The notes under the pieces: generated by a model
What the model was told of the DNA's origin: nothing
Database searches by the model: none
The model's input: the letters and a program-made list of their open reading frames with translations, nothing else
Made by a program: the position numbers and the translations under genes
Shown: positions 12,613 through 24,217 of the stretch, piece after piece
Layout of the letters: each line of letters starts with the position of its first letter
How positions within the stretch are numbered: the first letter of the stretch is position 1
Assembly (NCBI GenBank): GCA_030141605.1
Contig: JAQGDQ010000047.1
Coordinates: forward strand, 126,001-186,000
Length of the DNA stretch: 60,000 bases
Origin: Tubiluchus corallicola
Lineage: Eukaryota; Priapulida; Priapulimorpha; Priapulimorphida; Tubiluchidae
Direction: 5' to 3'

Positions 12613-13225
12613 CAGGACCGGCTCTACCACTAAGCAATTGCCAAATGTTTTTGGTGGAGGTGCCAAATTCTGGAAGTAATTATTTAATTTTGAAATTTAG
12701 TATAAGTAATAGAATGGTGTATGTGTAACAAACTGCGTTATTTTCCTGTCAAAATAAAAGACTCATCGATACCAGTAAATCCGGTAGTAAATAATGTCTT
12801 CCAGTGGCAAAAAACTTTCTATTTTTGCTTTACGTGGTTTCCTAAGATTACGTCATTACCATGCTTTTGCCCATATATGCTTACAGGATGGATGACTTTT
12901 CGTTAATAAAATATTCCTTACAAAAGCATTTATCTAACAGTGACAGATAAACCTATATGAACCTTCAAGACGGAATACACGAAACAAAAGGTAAAAAAGC
13001 TGACGAGTCACATAGAGCACAATTGGGTCATAAATCCAATTTCAAATTCCAGCAGTTATAAATTCAATTTCAAAATCAATCAGCACAAACTGTAAATAGG
13101 CAATTAACTACACTTAATTAGTACACTGTAATACACACAATATTGGGAGCGTTGTTGGGGATCGTGAGGGAGGCGCCAAAACTATGCCTTTGCCTAGGGC
13201 GTTAAAACATGTAAAGCCGGCCCTG
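12613..13225. mobile_element. hAT-type non-autonomous transposon, 613 bp
   Basis: Termini CAGGACCGGCTCTACC (left) and, on the other strand, CAGGGCCGGCTTTACATG (right) form an imperfect inverted repeat. An 8-bp direct duplication CACATATT flanks it exactly (12605-12612 and 13226-13233). CAGGGCCGGC-type ends with 8-bp duplications are typical of hAT elements. The interior has no transposase-like ORF. Confidence 0.92.
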
Positions 13226-13962
13226 CACATATTCCATGCATTTACGCAACTATTATATCTACCAAAATAAACGTTATAAAGAACACCAAAGAATAAAAAA
13301 AATTCTACAACTATAAGGTTACAAAAAGCACAAGATTTCATATTTTCCAACATTAAGCAATTTTACACAAACATAAGCTATTATCTTCTAATATTACGGC
13401 CTATAATTTAATATCTACATATTCAAACTTGCTACAATAGGACAAATTCGGTTTAGTATTCGCAAGATAACAGCAGCTGCAAAGTAACCTGTTCAAATGA
13501 ACTACCGTGGAACATGTGGCTATGTGTCCCAGACTTGTAGTCCTTATGTAGCAATACATGTATAAAACGAGCTTTCACTTTTTAATAGTACACGTATAAT
13601 TATACTACACATCGAAATTCGAAAATGCAAATGTTTCTCGTCGTAATTTAAAAAAAATCACTACTTATGAATTGCAACTGTGGTTTAGAAATGTACTGCA
13701 AGTATTGGCCTTCAAGTGGGAGGTACAGAATTGTCACAGTTACTTAGTTAAGTAACCAAGGTCTGGCAGCACATGTTGGAATGCTAAGAGAAATTTAAAT
13801 TTAAGTTTGCAACATTGCACACTATAATGGTGCGGTGAGAGTTCTAACAAGTATTAACCAAAACCACTACACTTAGTATATAACACAGTGGTTATGTACA
13901 AAACATATCTAAATTTCATTCAAGTGTTTCAAAAAAAATAAATGCAGATTTGCAAATTTATT

Positions 13963-15769
13963 TCAGTCACTGGGTGATGTATTCTTCTTCTCCGATTGTT
14001 TTCTGTGCTTCAATTGAACTTTGGGCATCCTGCAATAACACAAGAGTTACAATGCTGCTATATCATAAAACATAGTGACTTCAATTTTATTGAAACACAT
14101 TTATCAATAAAAAAAATTCTCTGGTCCATACAGCTTTTTAAACAAAAATGTTAAACAGGTCTTTGAAAATCTTGAAATATGATAACTACAATAACAGCCG
14201 ATAAACAAAAAGACGAGCAACAGAATTTAATGCTAATGTTCATAACGCTAAGAAGTAGAAAACTACAAAAATGCAAATTCTTGAAATGCTACGAAAAATG
14301 TGCAAAGTGACACAGAATAAAAACTAATGAGCTTAATTGCGCTCCTTGCCTCATGTCAACTGCGGTTCAGCATGGTTGTAAAGAAATATTTGCAAAGATT
14401 AAATGGCATACCTTTTGAGAATTGATGGTTTATTAAAACTTGCTGTCGGATACTTTGCAGCTTGACTATCACCTTCTTCCTTAATTTTTCTTCTTCTTGG
14501 TGACGTAACAGTGGGTGAAGCAGGTAATGGTGAAGATCTTTCTTGTGGCTTTTTCCTTTTTCTCAAAACCTTTTCATAAGTGACGGCAGTGTTGGTGTTT
14601 TCTGGAACTTCTTTTGGTTTCTCCGGAGGTTTTGGTTTAAAGCCTGGACACCTCGCTCGATGTACCTTCATATTGCGATCTCGTCTAAATGTTTTCCCGC
14701 AACCATCACAAGCAAATGCCCTTTCCTTCGAATGAACAGCCATATGAGATTTCAAATTAGCTTTCAAAATAAAGCCCCTGCCACAGATCCCGCAAACATG
14801 CCTTCTGTCATTCATATGGCTCCTCATATGAGAGTGGAGATAGCGCTTATCTTTGAAGGCCATATGACAAATTTCACAGCCATGAATTCTCTCCTCATGA
14901 ATGACACGATGCCGTTTCAGATCTTTTTGCAACCGGAATGATTTACCGCAAATGTTGCAGAGACATGGTCGTTCATCGGAGTGTGTACGCCGGTGACTCG
15001 CTCTCCAACCAGCTTGTTGAAAATGCTTGCCACAGATATCACATTCATAAGGCATCTCGCCTGTATGAACTCTTAAATGAGCGGTCAAATCTCCCTTCTG
15101 TTTGCAACGATGTCCACATACGTCACATACAAAATCTCTGGCTTCACTGTGTCGGTAAGTCATGTGCTCCTTCAGAAACTTGAAATACTTATTACATATG
15201 GAGCAAACTCCATCCCTCATTTTCTTCGGCGGGCTAGCAGATTGATGCGAAATCATACTTTCATCAACTTGCAACTGCTGCAAATCCGGATCGTCGATAG
15301 GGGTTTCACTCGTTATTTCTTGTTTAATGCTACCAGTGTGCACAAAATCAATTGTAGACTGAGTTATCTCATTCTTAACAATCTCCTCATGCTGGGAGTC
15401 ATCTCCTTGTGGTTCTTCACTTGTATAAATGATATAATCACCAGCTCCTTCTTGAACAGCATACTCAGTTTCTGGTACGTCTGCTGCATCGGTTCCAGGT
15501 ATCAAATCTGCTTCAGGGTCTGTTTCTTCACTTTCAATGAGAATGATTGTAGTTCCACGATCAGCAGCACCGTCGTTTTGTGGAGCCTTGACATCCCTTT
15601 CTCTGCCACTGCTGACAGGTTTTTGTGGTTTCACCTCGTCGGAAGATGGTTGAAACACGACACATTCTTCACAGTGAGCTGATCGACAATGTGTGAAGAA
15701 ACTTTTTTCAGTTGAAAATAACTGCGAGCAAGAAGTGCATTTTAAATACACTACAAGCTTTCCTTCCAT
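13963..15769 (-). CDS. C2H2 zinc-finger protein, cluster member A (two coding exons)
   Basis: Coding exon 15769-14412 plus a small last exon 14029-13963. The start is the MEGKL methionine shared with paralogues; an in-frame Met five codons upstream lies at a probable splice acceptor (CTTCTTGTGAG). Residues 1-40 form an atypical finger (CTSC...HCRSAH, then CEECVVF). Residues about 40-185 are acidic, with a SIM-like IILIESEE stretch and a SUMO-acceptor-like IKQE. From about 189 come seven fingers: a short first one (CSIC...HMTYRH), five classical, and a final C2HC (CDGC...HRARC). An in-frame stop follows a donor (AAAAG/GTATG). Splicing to CAG/GATGCCC keeps frame and adds a basic tail ending NTSPSD, with AATAAA overlapping the stop. 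Family members are nuclear sequence-specific DNA-binding proteins; the targets are unknown. It is the 3'-most of five head-to-tail paralogues. Confidence 0.88.
14413..15768 (+). other. Antisense open frames across gene A (not genes)
   Basis: The plus strand stays open for long stretches only because the repeated finger codons on the minus strand avoid stops in complement. No domain is recognisable. Confidence 0.7.
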
Positions 15770-15784
15770 TTTAAAACACCTCAC

Positions 15785-17479
15785 AAGAAGTAGTAAATGC
15801 TGTTCTACACAATTTTCACTTTATAGACCTGTAATAAAATACGATAATGCAATTTGTTGTGTGTCACGTTAACTGCAATTATAGGAAAAATTCCCGAATG
15901 TTTATACTATAAGGCGATATAATACAATTTATTTCACATCATAGTTAACTATAAAAATTTATTCCCAAGTCTATACCAACCTACTGGAAATTTTATATTT
16001 TTATTTATTACTTTTCAGTAATAAGTTTAATCTGATTATTGTCCTAGATAATTATAGCACAAGTAGCTAAAACCTTTTCAGCCTTACAATAGAAACTGCT
16101 ACAAATGTACTGTTTGATTTAAAGTCAATTAATACATTGGTTGCATATATACCTGAAGCATTTTAATGTTCCACATTTTAATCTTTAACAAAAAGGAAAA
16201 CAATTTACTGACACATTTCACATTAGTTTTCTGCATTTTTGTCTAGGTAGCCTGCACTGTCATAATATGATAAAATCGGTCCATATGGTCCAACAAATCA
16301 TTGCATTGCCAATAATTATTTAATATTATTAGTTACTAACAGAAAATATGAAAATTAAAAGCAATTTACATGTATTAATGTTTCAAACAATTCTGTAAAT
16401 ATATCGAGTTGTGGAGACAGCTTTGTTTTCTAGCCTAGATTGAGCATTCGCAAATGTTGTTTCAATTAAATGTTTGAATTATACTGGATTAAAAAAAGCA
16501 ATAGTCATGTTTATAAAATTGTAATGCAAGTGAACTATAATCACCAAAAATATTATACCAAGGTCTTTTGTGATAAACTAAGATATTATTGCACATAATA
16601 AAAAAATCTATGACATTTTTTGATGAATTGCAAAAGTAAGTAATTTAATTTTACAAACACTGTACAGAATACAGCTAAATATGACATAAGACAAGAAAAG
16701 GAAATCCTGGCAATCAGAGGACATTAAACTATGAAGTAGGACCATGTATAAACAAAGCCATTTCATGGATGACAAACAACTATACTGGTAACTGAAAGTA
16801 AATATTACCGCAGCAATCATTCACATAAAATAACATGTCAGAGCAAGTAGAAAAACACAGATTTCTTTAGTTGGGCATTTCCACAGTGCCGGATGTACAT
16901 TTCAGACGCTGATTCTTTGCTGGCTGTTTTTACATACAATGATTAAGAAATTGTAGGTCTTATATACAAAAGGCAGTCCCCCCCCTATAAGTTCAAGCTA
17001 TATCAGTCTTTTTGTGTTTGTAATTTGTGAAATACTTTTATAAAATATCAAGGTGTCGGAAATATGCAGAAAACGTATATTTTTAAGACTTGCTTGAATA
17101 AGATTCAAAATTCTGCAAAGTATTGATAGTTGTGTTTAACTTTTTGATGTGTATGTGTACTGTACCTTCTTTTGTAAATAATGGTTAGGATGTTGAGTTT
17201 CATTGTTCAAACTAGTGGTTCACTTTGATTTTTGTTTGGCGTCGGACGTACATTTTTTGGTGTCAGACATACATGTGCAAAAACTAAATAAAAACTGGAG
17301 GTTTTGTAAGCTAGGTTTTTTCACAAATGTGTGTATGTGTAAAACTAAAGCAAATTAAATCAAAGTAGTCAAAAAAGTAAAAGTTAAACTCAATAACGAA
17401 CTTTTCAGACTGTCATTATAGTGACTATATAAGCCTGCACTGGTTATAAGAAAAAAAGTTTTGTTGTATAAGATGTAAG
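15785..17479. other. Intergenic between zinc-finger genes A and B
   Basis: AT-rich. It presumably holds the 5' UTR exon and promoter of gene A, but I see no clear core promoter. No recognisable protein. Confidence 0.4.
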
Positions 17480-18625
17480 AGGTCATTGGACATGTTAGTT
17501 CCTCGAGTCCAATATACAAACTTTTCGGCAAAGTGTTGCCCTGGATGTTTTTCTTTTGTAAGCTTCTCAAGAAAATGTGACTCTATGATTGTGGTATGTC
17601 TCACACCAAAAAACAACATTATTCTTATCACAGGAATACAAATGGATCCCAGTACCTACAGTCTAAAATATAATGCATACTTCATGTCTGCAACACATAC
17701 ACAAGGATACATGACATTAGGTGATAATGGTGTAACAGAAAGATGAGCAATTATAATGTATGTCACACAGTGGGTACATCTGACACAAAGTAGCACACAT
17801 TTGCTAGAAGATAGCCCTATTATGGGTGAAGCACATTTGCATTATGGGACACCTGACCTTAAAGAAAAGACTGCCTTCTGGCAAATTACGCTAAATTTAA
17901 ATATTCGTGAAAAATGTTAGAAGGATTTAGTAATATAAGTGTTATAAGTGCCGGGTGCAATTAGTAAAATCACTTGCAATCATTTCACATTTGGGCGCTC
18001 CCATTTTGAACAACCATTCCACCAATAACATCTTTTATCGACTAAAGAAAAGCAGCACACCAATTGTCCATTTGCATTAAAGCTGTATTAATTTTTACAA
18101 AAACGGATAACAAATTTTGATATTTTTGCATGAAGATTAGATTAGCCTTCTAACATTTTTCGCAAATACTGAAATAAGCCTAACTTCACAGAATGCTTTG
18201 CTTTTCCTTCAAGGTCAGGTGTCCCATAATGCAACTGTGTTTCGTCAATACTAGGGCTCTCTGTGGGCTAATGTGTACCAGTTCGGTATCGGATGTCCCA
18301 GTGTCGAACGTACATTATAATCAGTAGTATTTCTACTACACCATTATAATCTAATGACATGTATCGATGTGTATGTGCTGCAGACATGAAGTATGCAATG
18401 TATCGATGTGTATGTGCTGCAGACATGAAGTATGCAATGTATTTTAAATTGTGGGTACTAGGACTAAATGGCACTGTTGTGAGAACAATAAATGCTAATT
18501 TTTGGTGTAGGATATACCACAACGATAGGGTCAGGTTTCCCCAAATAGCATGCAGAAGAGAAAACAGCAAAGGCAACACTTTACACCACACTGAAAAGTC
18601 TATGTAGCGGACTTAAAGAACTAAT
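17480..18625. repeat. Long imperfect inverted repeat (foldback element)
   Basis: The left arm (about 17480-17925) matches the reverse complement of the right arm (about 18625-18145) along its whole length. Shared blocks include TGCATTATGGGACACCTGACC, GAAAAATGTTAGAAGG, CATACTTCATGTCTGCA and ATTGTGGTAT. Arms are roughly 450 bp and the loop about 200 bp. By eye the arms are 70-80% identical with small indels. No flanking duplication was found. A transcript would fold into a long hairpin. Confidence 0.82.
18362..18439 (+). repeat. Two perfect tandem copies of a 39-bp unit
   Basis: Units 18362-18400 and 18401-18439 are identical, starting TATCGATGTGTATGTGCTGC. They sit inside the right arm of the foldback, while the left arm has one diverged copy, so the duplication is recent. 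Confidence 0.93.
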
Positions 18626-19233
18626 ATGGAGAATGACTTCAGGCTGCTTTTTACAAGAAAATATGGAAGTAAAGAGCATCAAGTTTGCATGTCTCACGTG
18701 CAGATTATGAGATTTGAGACTATATTTGAGAATATATTTCAATCTAAAAGTTTTTATTTTGCATCAAAAGTATTTTTCTTCAAAACTAGGTGACATTATC
18801 TACGTAATTAATACACGAACAACTCTGTAGAATAATTTCAAAATTTTGGTGTTCGGGTTGACATATTGGTGGAATTGCCCAGTTTCTTATACAATGCAGC
18901 GAAGAAATTTGCTAAATAGTCTCACAAAAACTGTCTTAAGTCACCCAAAGCAATCAGGTAATACACGTATTACACAAATTAGAAATATATGCTATATAAA
19001 GAGTAATAAACAACTACATATGCAGCAATACTGCTCTTGTACGAAATCATGCAACACTTACGAGACTACAACTCAAGGTAGTCACAAGAAGAGCATTTTT
19101 ATTACTGAGATGCCACAAGAAAAGCAAATAATTACAAGTGCACTGCTATGGTGACTGATAAAGATTCACTAATCAATCAGTATTAGAGATCTCTAAATTC
19201 TGATAGCAACTGTGCGTCATGCATAAATTTATT

Positions 19234-20445
19234 TTAACCAGTAGTGCTAGGACAAAGGGCTGTATGCTGTTTAAGAAAATGAGCCCGACTAAAATGTTTT
19301 TCACAATGAGTACACGTAAAAGGTTTTTCTCCAGTGTGACATCGTTTATGTGATTCTAAATTGGTTTTCAAAACAAAGCCCCTTCCACAAATTTCACATT
19401 TATGTTTTTTATTTTCTAGATGGCACTGTTTGTGATTGTACAAGTAGTGCTTCAATTTGAAATCCATGCCACATATTTCACAAGCATATTTTCTCTCAGT
19501 ACCATGTGTCTTCAAGTGTGTCTGCAAATGCACATTAGAATAAAATGACTTGCCACACACAGTACATAAAAATTGCTTGTCATTAAAATGTCTTCGCACA
19601 TGATTCGTCTTCTGAAATGCCTGTTTAAATGTTTCCCCACACACATCACACTTGTATGGTTTGTCGTGTGTGTGCACTCTCATGTGTGTTTGCAATACAC
19701 ACTTCTGTTTAAAAGAAGACCCACACACTTCACACACATAAGGCCGACGTTCTCCCAAAGCTGTGTGCTTATTTTTTACATGTTTGTATAACTGACTGTA
19801 GAATTTATTGCATATTTTGCAAGTTCCAGCATGGGGACTTTTCAATTTCTTATTTGCGTGCTTACTGGCATTGCATAAAGTAATAATGGAGTCAGTACTT
19901 TCTTTTGTTTTATCGTCTTGTTCAGCTAATTTAGGATCCAACGGCGTTGAAATTTCAGGAAGGTGATCAAGTCCAGCTACAAGTAAAGCATTAACGTCTT
20001 TTTCATTAGAAACGGAAACTTCTGTTTCAACATCATGACTGACAGCGCAAACCTGAAGAGTATTTTTAGGCATAATGTCTTCCTTATTACTTAGTAAGTA
20101 CTCAAATGGCATATCCTCATTAGGTAACTGTTCGTCCTTAAAATGTTTCAGAAAAGAAGCTTCATCAAAATCTGGCAAACAATCTTTTACGGAAACAATT
20201 TCATCTTTCATTTTTATGTCGTGTACAGCATCTTTCTCTTCGGTAATATCAAAAAGGTGCATAGTCTCAGCATCAAGAGGATAACATGTTGCATCCTGAG
20301 CTTCCACAGCAAGATTTACAATTTTCTCAGATATAAAAACCTCTTCACAGTGGTAAAACTTACAATGTTTATAAAATAGGTTCTCGGTCTTGAACATTTC
20401 TAAGCAAGATTTACACCTAAAGTGCAGTATGAGTTTGCTACTCAT
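19234..20445 (-). CDS. C2H2 zinc-finger protein, cluster member B
   Basis: A 403-residue single coding exon. The N-terminus MSSKLILHFRCKSC...HCKFYHCEEVF is the cluster's shared atypical finger. An acidic linker runs to about 208 and includes the SUMO-acceptor-like MKDE (79-82). Seven fingers follow from about 209: the short CKIC...HVKNKH, five classical, and a last C2HC (CTHC...HTALC). The stop is followed directly by AATAAA (GGTTAAAATAAATTTATG on the coding strand), close in form to the 3' end of gene A. A splice acceptor (TATAAACAG) lies 5 bases before the ATG, so a 5' UTR intron is likely. Predicted nuclear DNA-binding protein; targets unknown. Confidence 0.92.
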   Translation of the reverse strand: MSSKLILHFRCKSCLEMFKTENLFYKHCKFYHCEEVFISEKIVNLAVEAQDATCYPLDAETMHLFDITEEKDAVHDIKMKDEIVSVKDCLPDFDEASFLKHFKDEQLPNEDMPFEYLLSNKEDIMPKNTLQVCAVSHDVETEVSVSNEKDVNALLVAGLDHLPEISTPLDPKLAEQDDKTKESTDSIITLCNASKHANKKLKSPHAGTCKICNKFYSQLYKHVKNKHTALGERRPYVCEVCGSSFKQKCVLQTHMRVHTHDKPYKCDVCGETFKQAFQKTNHVRRHFNDKQFLCTVCGKSFYSNVHLQTHLKTHGTERKYACEICGMDFKLKHYLYNHKQCHLENKKHKCEICGRGFVLKTNLESHKRCHTGEKPFTCTHCEKHFSRAHFLKQHTALCPSTTG

Positions 20446-23053
20446 TCCTACTGTTTATATGGTGAATGGTCTTCCCATCCGAATGTACAGCAAGAAAGAA
20501 AATCCAAGCCCACAATCGACGAGATTTAACCTGTATTAAAAACAATTTATGAACTGGTGCAATGCTCTTCTGTTCAGTTCTAGTATATACAAGTATACTT
20601 AATTTCAGGTTAAAGCTTTCAAGGCAAATGCATCGGAATAACGTGCACGCCCACTAACCATTTTAAGCAAAGCACAATATTACAGAATGTATTGTCACAG
20701 AAACTCAAGTTTTAAGTGTTAATTCCTCATTATAAGGTAAGGCCATACGGAACCAAAAATCACTAATAATGTGCTAGGAGCAAGATAGTTATCACTTGCT
20801 TTAATAAATAGATTTATTAAGCGGATGGATTTCTAAGTTTACTAAAGAGACCAGTTAAGTAGCATATTCTTTTTCTATCTTATCACAGTACATATTGTTT
20901 ATTCATGAAGCCAGTACTCTTCGATAAACTGCTCACAAAAAGTTTTTAAGTGCTATAACTTAGGAGTGTCTGTATAATAAAAGTAACTCGTATAAAGTAT
21001 GTATTGCTTATCTATACTGTCATTACTCTTTATCTATGAAAAGCTGTTTTCCAATTTATAAAAATGCAATACCACTAACTTTAATATCAGCAACAATTCA
21101 ATAGTCATGTATCTGAGTCACTAAAATTCTCGTGCACCAGGGTTTATCACCAAGAACTAACATGTTAATTTAACCAAATTAGATCTCTCATCTTGTACTT
21201 GACTGGTGCTTCTGCATCGTAATGTGTAATTTACACTGTTAAAGACAAATAATTTAGAAAAAATGCAAAGGTGAGCGTAAAACGTCCATAGAACAAAGAT
21301 GCTGATCTTGCTCAAGTTCAAATGCTGGACAATCATGTGATCTTAGTTAACAATTTTGTTGTTGTCTTTGAAACATGCAAAGTGTTTTTATCCAAAGCAC
21401 AGTTTAGATTTAATAAATGATGGATTTTACTAGGCTGAAGCACTGTAGTTCCAGCCATAGTGGCTACAATAAGCGGCTTTATTCATTAAGCAAGGATTTA
21501 TCAAGCGAATTCTACTGCATTTCCCAAAATTCAGGTTAGGCCAAATACTAGTTGTCTATAACCTATATCTTACCTATCATATGCAAAGTTACCTATCAGT
21601 TGATTTGAGAATTAACTACTTCAATGTAATTTTATAGTTCTAGCAATTATTTGTAAATAAATTAGCCTCAAATATACGTTCATCCATGAACTATCTCAAT
21701 CCAACACATTTTCTTCCATTACTTATGAAACAACTTTTTACATGGATAAAACAAAAGTATCAGAGAAATTTTTTTTGTAAAAATGTGTACTATCTCAACA
21801 CAGGGCAATTAAATTCACTTTATATAAAGTTGGTGTTCTATACGTTGGAAACAAATTATCAATTTCTGCTTACGATTATTAAATTAAGTACAATTACAGA
21901 CTGCAAAACTTAAATAGCAAAACAATGTCATACAGAAACATTAACAAACAAGCATAACTTTTAGCATGCATCCAAAAAAATTGAAAAATGAACAAATTTT
22001 ATACAAGATTTACTGATTTAACAAATTTAATTTCAAAATCAAATAGCGTAAGAATATTTACAGTGCATAGTTTTAGTGGACTCGTAAAGTTGTTGAAAAA
22101 AATTTAAAATAGAAAAATTAGTAACAGAAATTCTTTCAATTTAACAAAAACTGTTAGTACAACAGTTTTAGGACATTCGTTTAAAGGAAGACTGGACGAC
22201 TGTACACACTCAATCTCATTTTAATTTACTGTCCAAAATATGCACTTTCTTGCCTATAAAAGTTAACAATTGTCCCTTATATTTGAATAACTAGCTTAGA
22301 AAGTTAATTAACGGCAATCGAACACAGCTATTGCTTACGTCAGAAACTAACCACAGTTTGTGCAATGGTAGGTGTCTTTCCTTGCGCGTCAAGCACATTT
22401 GGATAGGTGTTACAGTACTGTGTAAACGCATGATGTCACGAAAAATGGGCTTTACATCATATGACGTCATGAAACTAACACAGCAGTTCATGATCATGGT
22501 TACGCGCACGTGACAAAAAGGTGCCGCTGCCAATCTTAGTAGATTCACTGAGCCACACGTAGCTTTGAAAGTTTAACAAAATTTGAGTATCCGAGGTAAT
22601 TATTATTTAATCTATGTTTTGAATTAAAGTAAGCTATTGTAGTTTTCAATATTCTAGAGCATTCTTTATTCTGAACTTGTGTTTACACAATCATCCGGTT
22701 TTCCTTTAAACAATATTAAACTAACATCCTGCAGGCACAAAGGAATTTTGAAAGTAGCAAGATTATGTTCAAAAATGCTATTGAGTTGACAACTACATAC
22801 ATACTATTAAAATTCAGGGCGTTACTGGTATGCAAATGCAAAAGATCTAAAACACCAAACAAATTTATGATATATTGTAACATGCAAAATCAAACTTTAC
22901 AATTTTTTATCAATCACATCAGCTTACACATAGACACCCATATATAGGTGGACATACATGTGGAGAGCATGCTCCATTTGATAACTACCTATAGCAAAAA
23001 TAACAGTAACAGTCGTGTTCATTTCGAGAACAGTTTAGGTCATAAACAAAAGT
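20446..23053. other. Intergenic between zinc-finger genes B and C
   Basis: AT-rich without a gene. A locally GC-richer stretch at 22330-22550 looks promoter-like and is listed separately. Confidence 0.4.
22380..22530. promoter_or_regulatory. Candidate promoter/enhancer with CRE and E-box sites
   Basis: A perfect palindromic cAMP-response element TGACGTCA (22462-22469), a near-CRE TGATGTCA (22431-22438) and an E-box CACGTG (22507-22512) cluster in a GC-richer patch about 2 kb upstream of gene B. It could hold the first exon or promoter of gene B (minus strand). Inference only. Confidence 0.35.
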
Positions 23054-24145
23054 TCAATTACCTAAAGCAGGCTGCAATATTAATATTTCGCCAGCAGCAC
23101 CAGAGCAGTTTTTGAGGTTATGTTGTTTCAGAGCTTGTGAGCGACTGAAACTTTTGCCACAATGATTACACTTAAATGGTTTCTCTCCAGTGTGAGTTCT
23201 GATGTGAGACACGAGGTTCGACTTTTGAATAAAAGCTCTGCCACATTCGTCGCAAACAAATCTCCTGTTGTTCAAGTGAATTTGCTTGTGAGAATGGAGA
23301 TAACCTGGTACTTTAAAGGCCATGCCACACGTATCACATTTGTATTCCTTTTTTGCTCCATGACACTTCAGGTGATTCATCAAGTGGTGATTTTGTCGGA
23401 ACGATTTACCACATGTGGTACAGAGGAATGGCCTCTCATCTGAATGCAAACGCCTGTGAACAGCTCTGAGACTCGGTGTAGTAAAAGTTTTATCACACAC
23501 GTCACAAGGATATGGCTTCTCACCTGTGTGCGTACGAACATGAATGTTCAGATCACCTTTCTGCTTGCAAGAATAACCGCAAATGCTGCAAATAAAAGGC
23601 CGAACATTGCTGTGTTTGTATTTCATATGAAGGTTCAATGATGCAAATGTTTTACCACAAATGTGGCAAACACCTCTGCCATATGATTTTTTTGTCATTT
23701 GATGCTTAGGTGAATAAGCAACCTCTGCTTTCTTAGCACAGTGTTCTTTGGAACCTACCACATTGCCAAACAAAGCTGATTCTTTCTTAGCAATAGCTGC
23801 ACATGCATCTTCCTTTGGTATTTCCAACTTATTTAAAACATCCACTGACTCAGTAACAAAATCAGGCCTATTTACCATTTCCAGGACATCTGCTACATCA
23901 CAATTTGACATTACAGCTACAGCCTCATTGTGTTCTTGATTAGCCTTGCTCAGATCTTTGGTAGCATTGCGTGTATCACTGCATTTGGTTTCAAACTTGG
24001 TAGCAGAAGAATCACAGCATTGTTCAAAAACAAGGACTTCGTCACAATGACTTGAACGACAATGATTCACAAATGCCTCTTCTGTTTGAAAAAGTTCTGC
24101 TTTACATGCACTGCACCTGTAGTAAATGACAAGTGTCCCCTCCAT
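23054..24145 (-). CDS. C2H2 zinc-finger protein, cluster member C
   Basis: The ORF opens 24 codons earlier, but the start consistent with the paralogues is MEGTLVIYYRC at 24145 (363 residues). The N-terminal finger has one extra residue after its second Cys (CSACKAELF). The HC[DE]EVLVFE motif follows. The linker is the shortest of the cluster and lacks a clear SUMO motif. Fingers run from residue about 160: a short CHIC...HMKYKH, five classical with TGEKP-type linkers, and a last C2HC (CNHC...HNLKNC). The ORF ends LQPALGN; the preceding TTTAG/GTAATT could be a splice donor, as in gene A, so the true C-terminus may lie in a further exon that I could not identify. Confidence 0.9.
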   Translation of the reverse strand: MEGTLVIYYRCSACKAELFQTEEAFVNHCRSSHCDEVLVFEQCCDSSATKFETKCSDTRNATKDLSKANQEHNEAVAVMSNCDVADVLEMVNRPDFVTESVDVLNKLEIPKEDACAAIAKKESALFGNVVGSKEHCAKKAEVAYSPKHQMTKKSYGRGVCHICGKTFASLNLHMKYKHSNVRPFICSICGYSCKQKGDLNIHVRTHTGEKPYPCDVCDKTFTTPSLRAVHRRLHSDERPFLCTTCGKSFRQNHHLMNHLKCHGAKKEYKCDTCGMAFKVPGYLHSHKQIHLNNRRFVCDECGRAFIQKSNLVSHIRTHTGEKPFKCNHCGKSFSRSQALKQHNLKNCSGAAGEILILQPALGN

Positions 24146-24217
24146 TTTTTGACACAGCAGATATAAAATGCAGGCACCAAAAATACGTAGCCAGCCAATA
24201 CCTGTCTCCAATGTCAT

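Noticed and set aside
14543-15682. Plus-strand ORFs of up to 201 residues opposite zinc-finger gene A
   Set aside because: Antisense of repeated finger codons; no domain, no conserved start.
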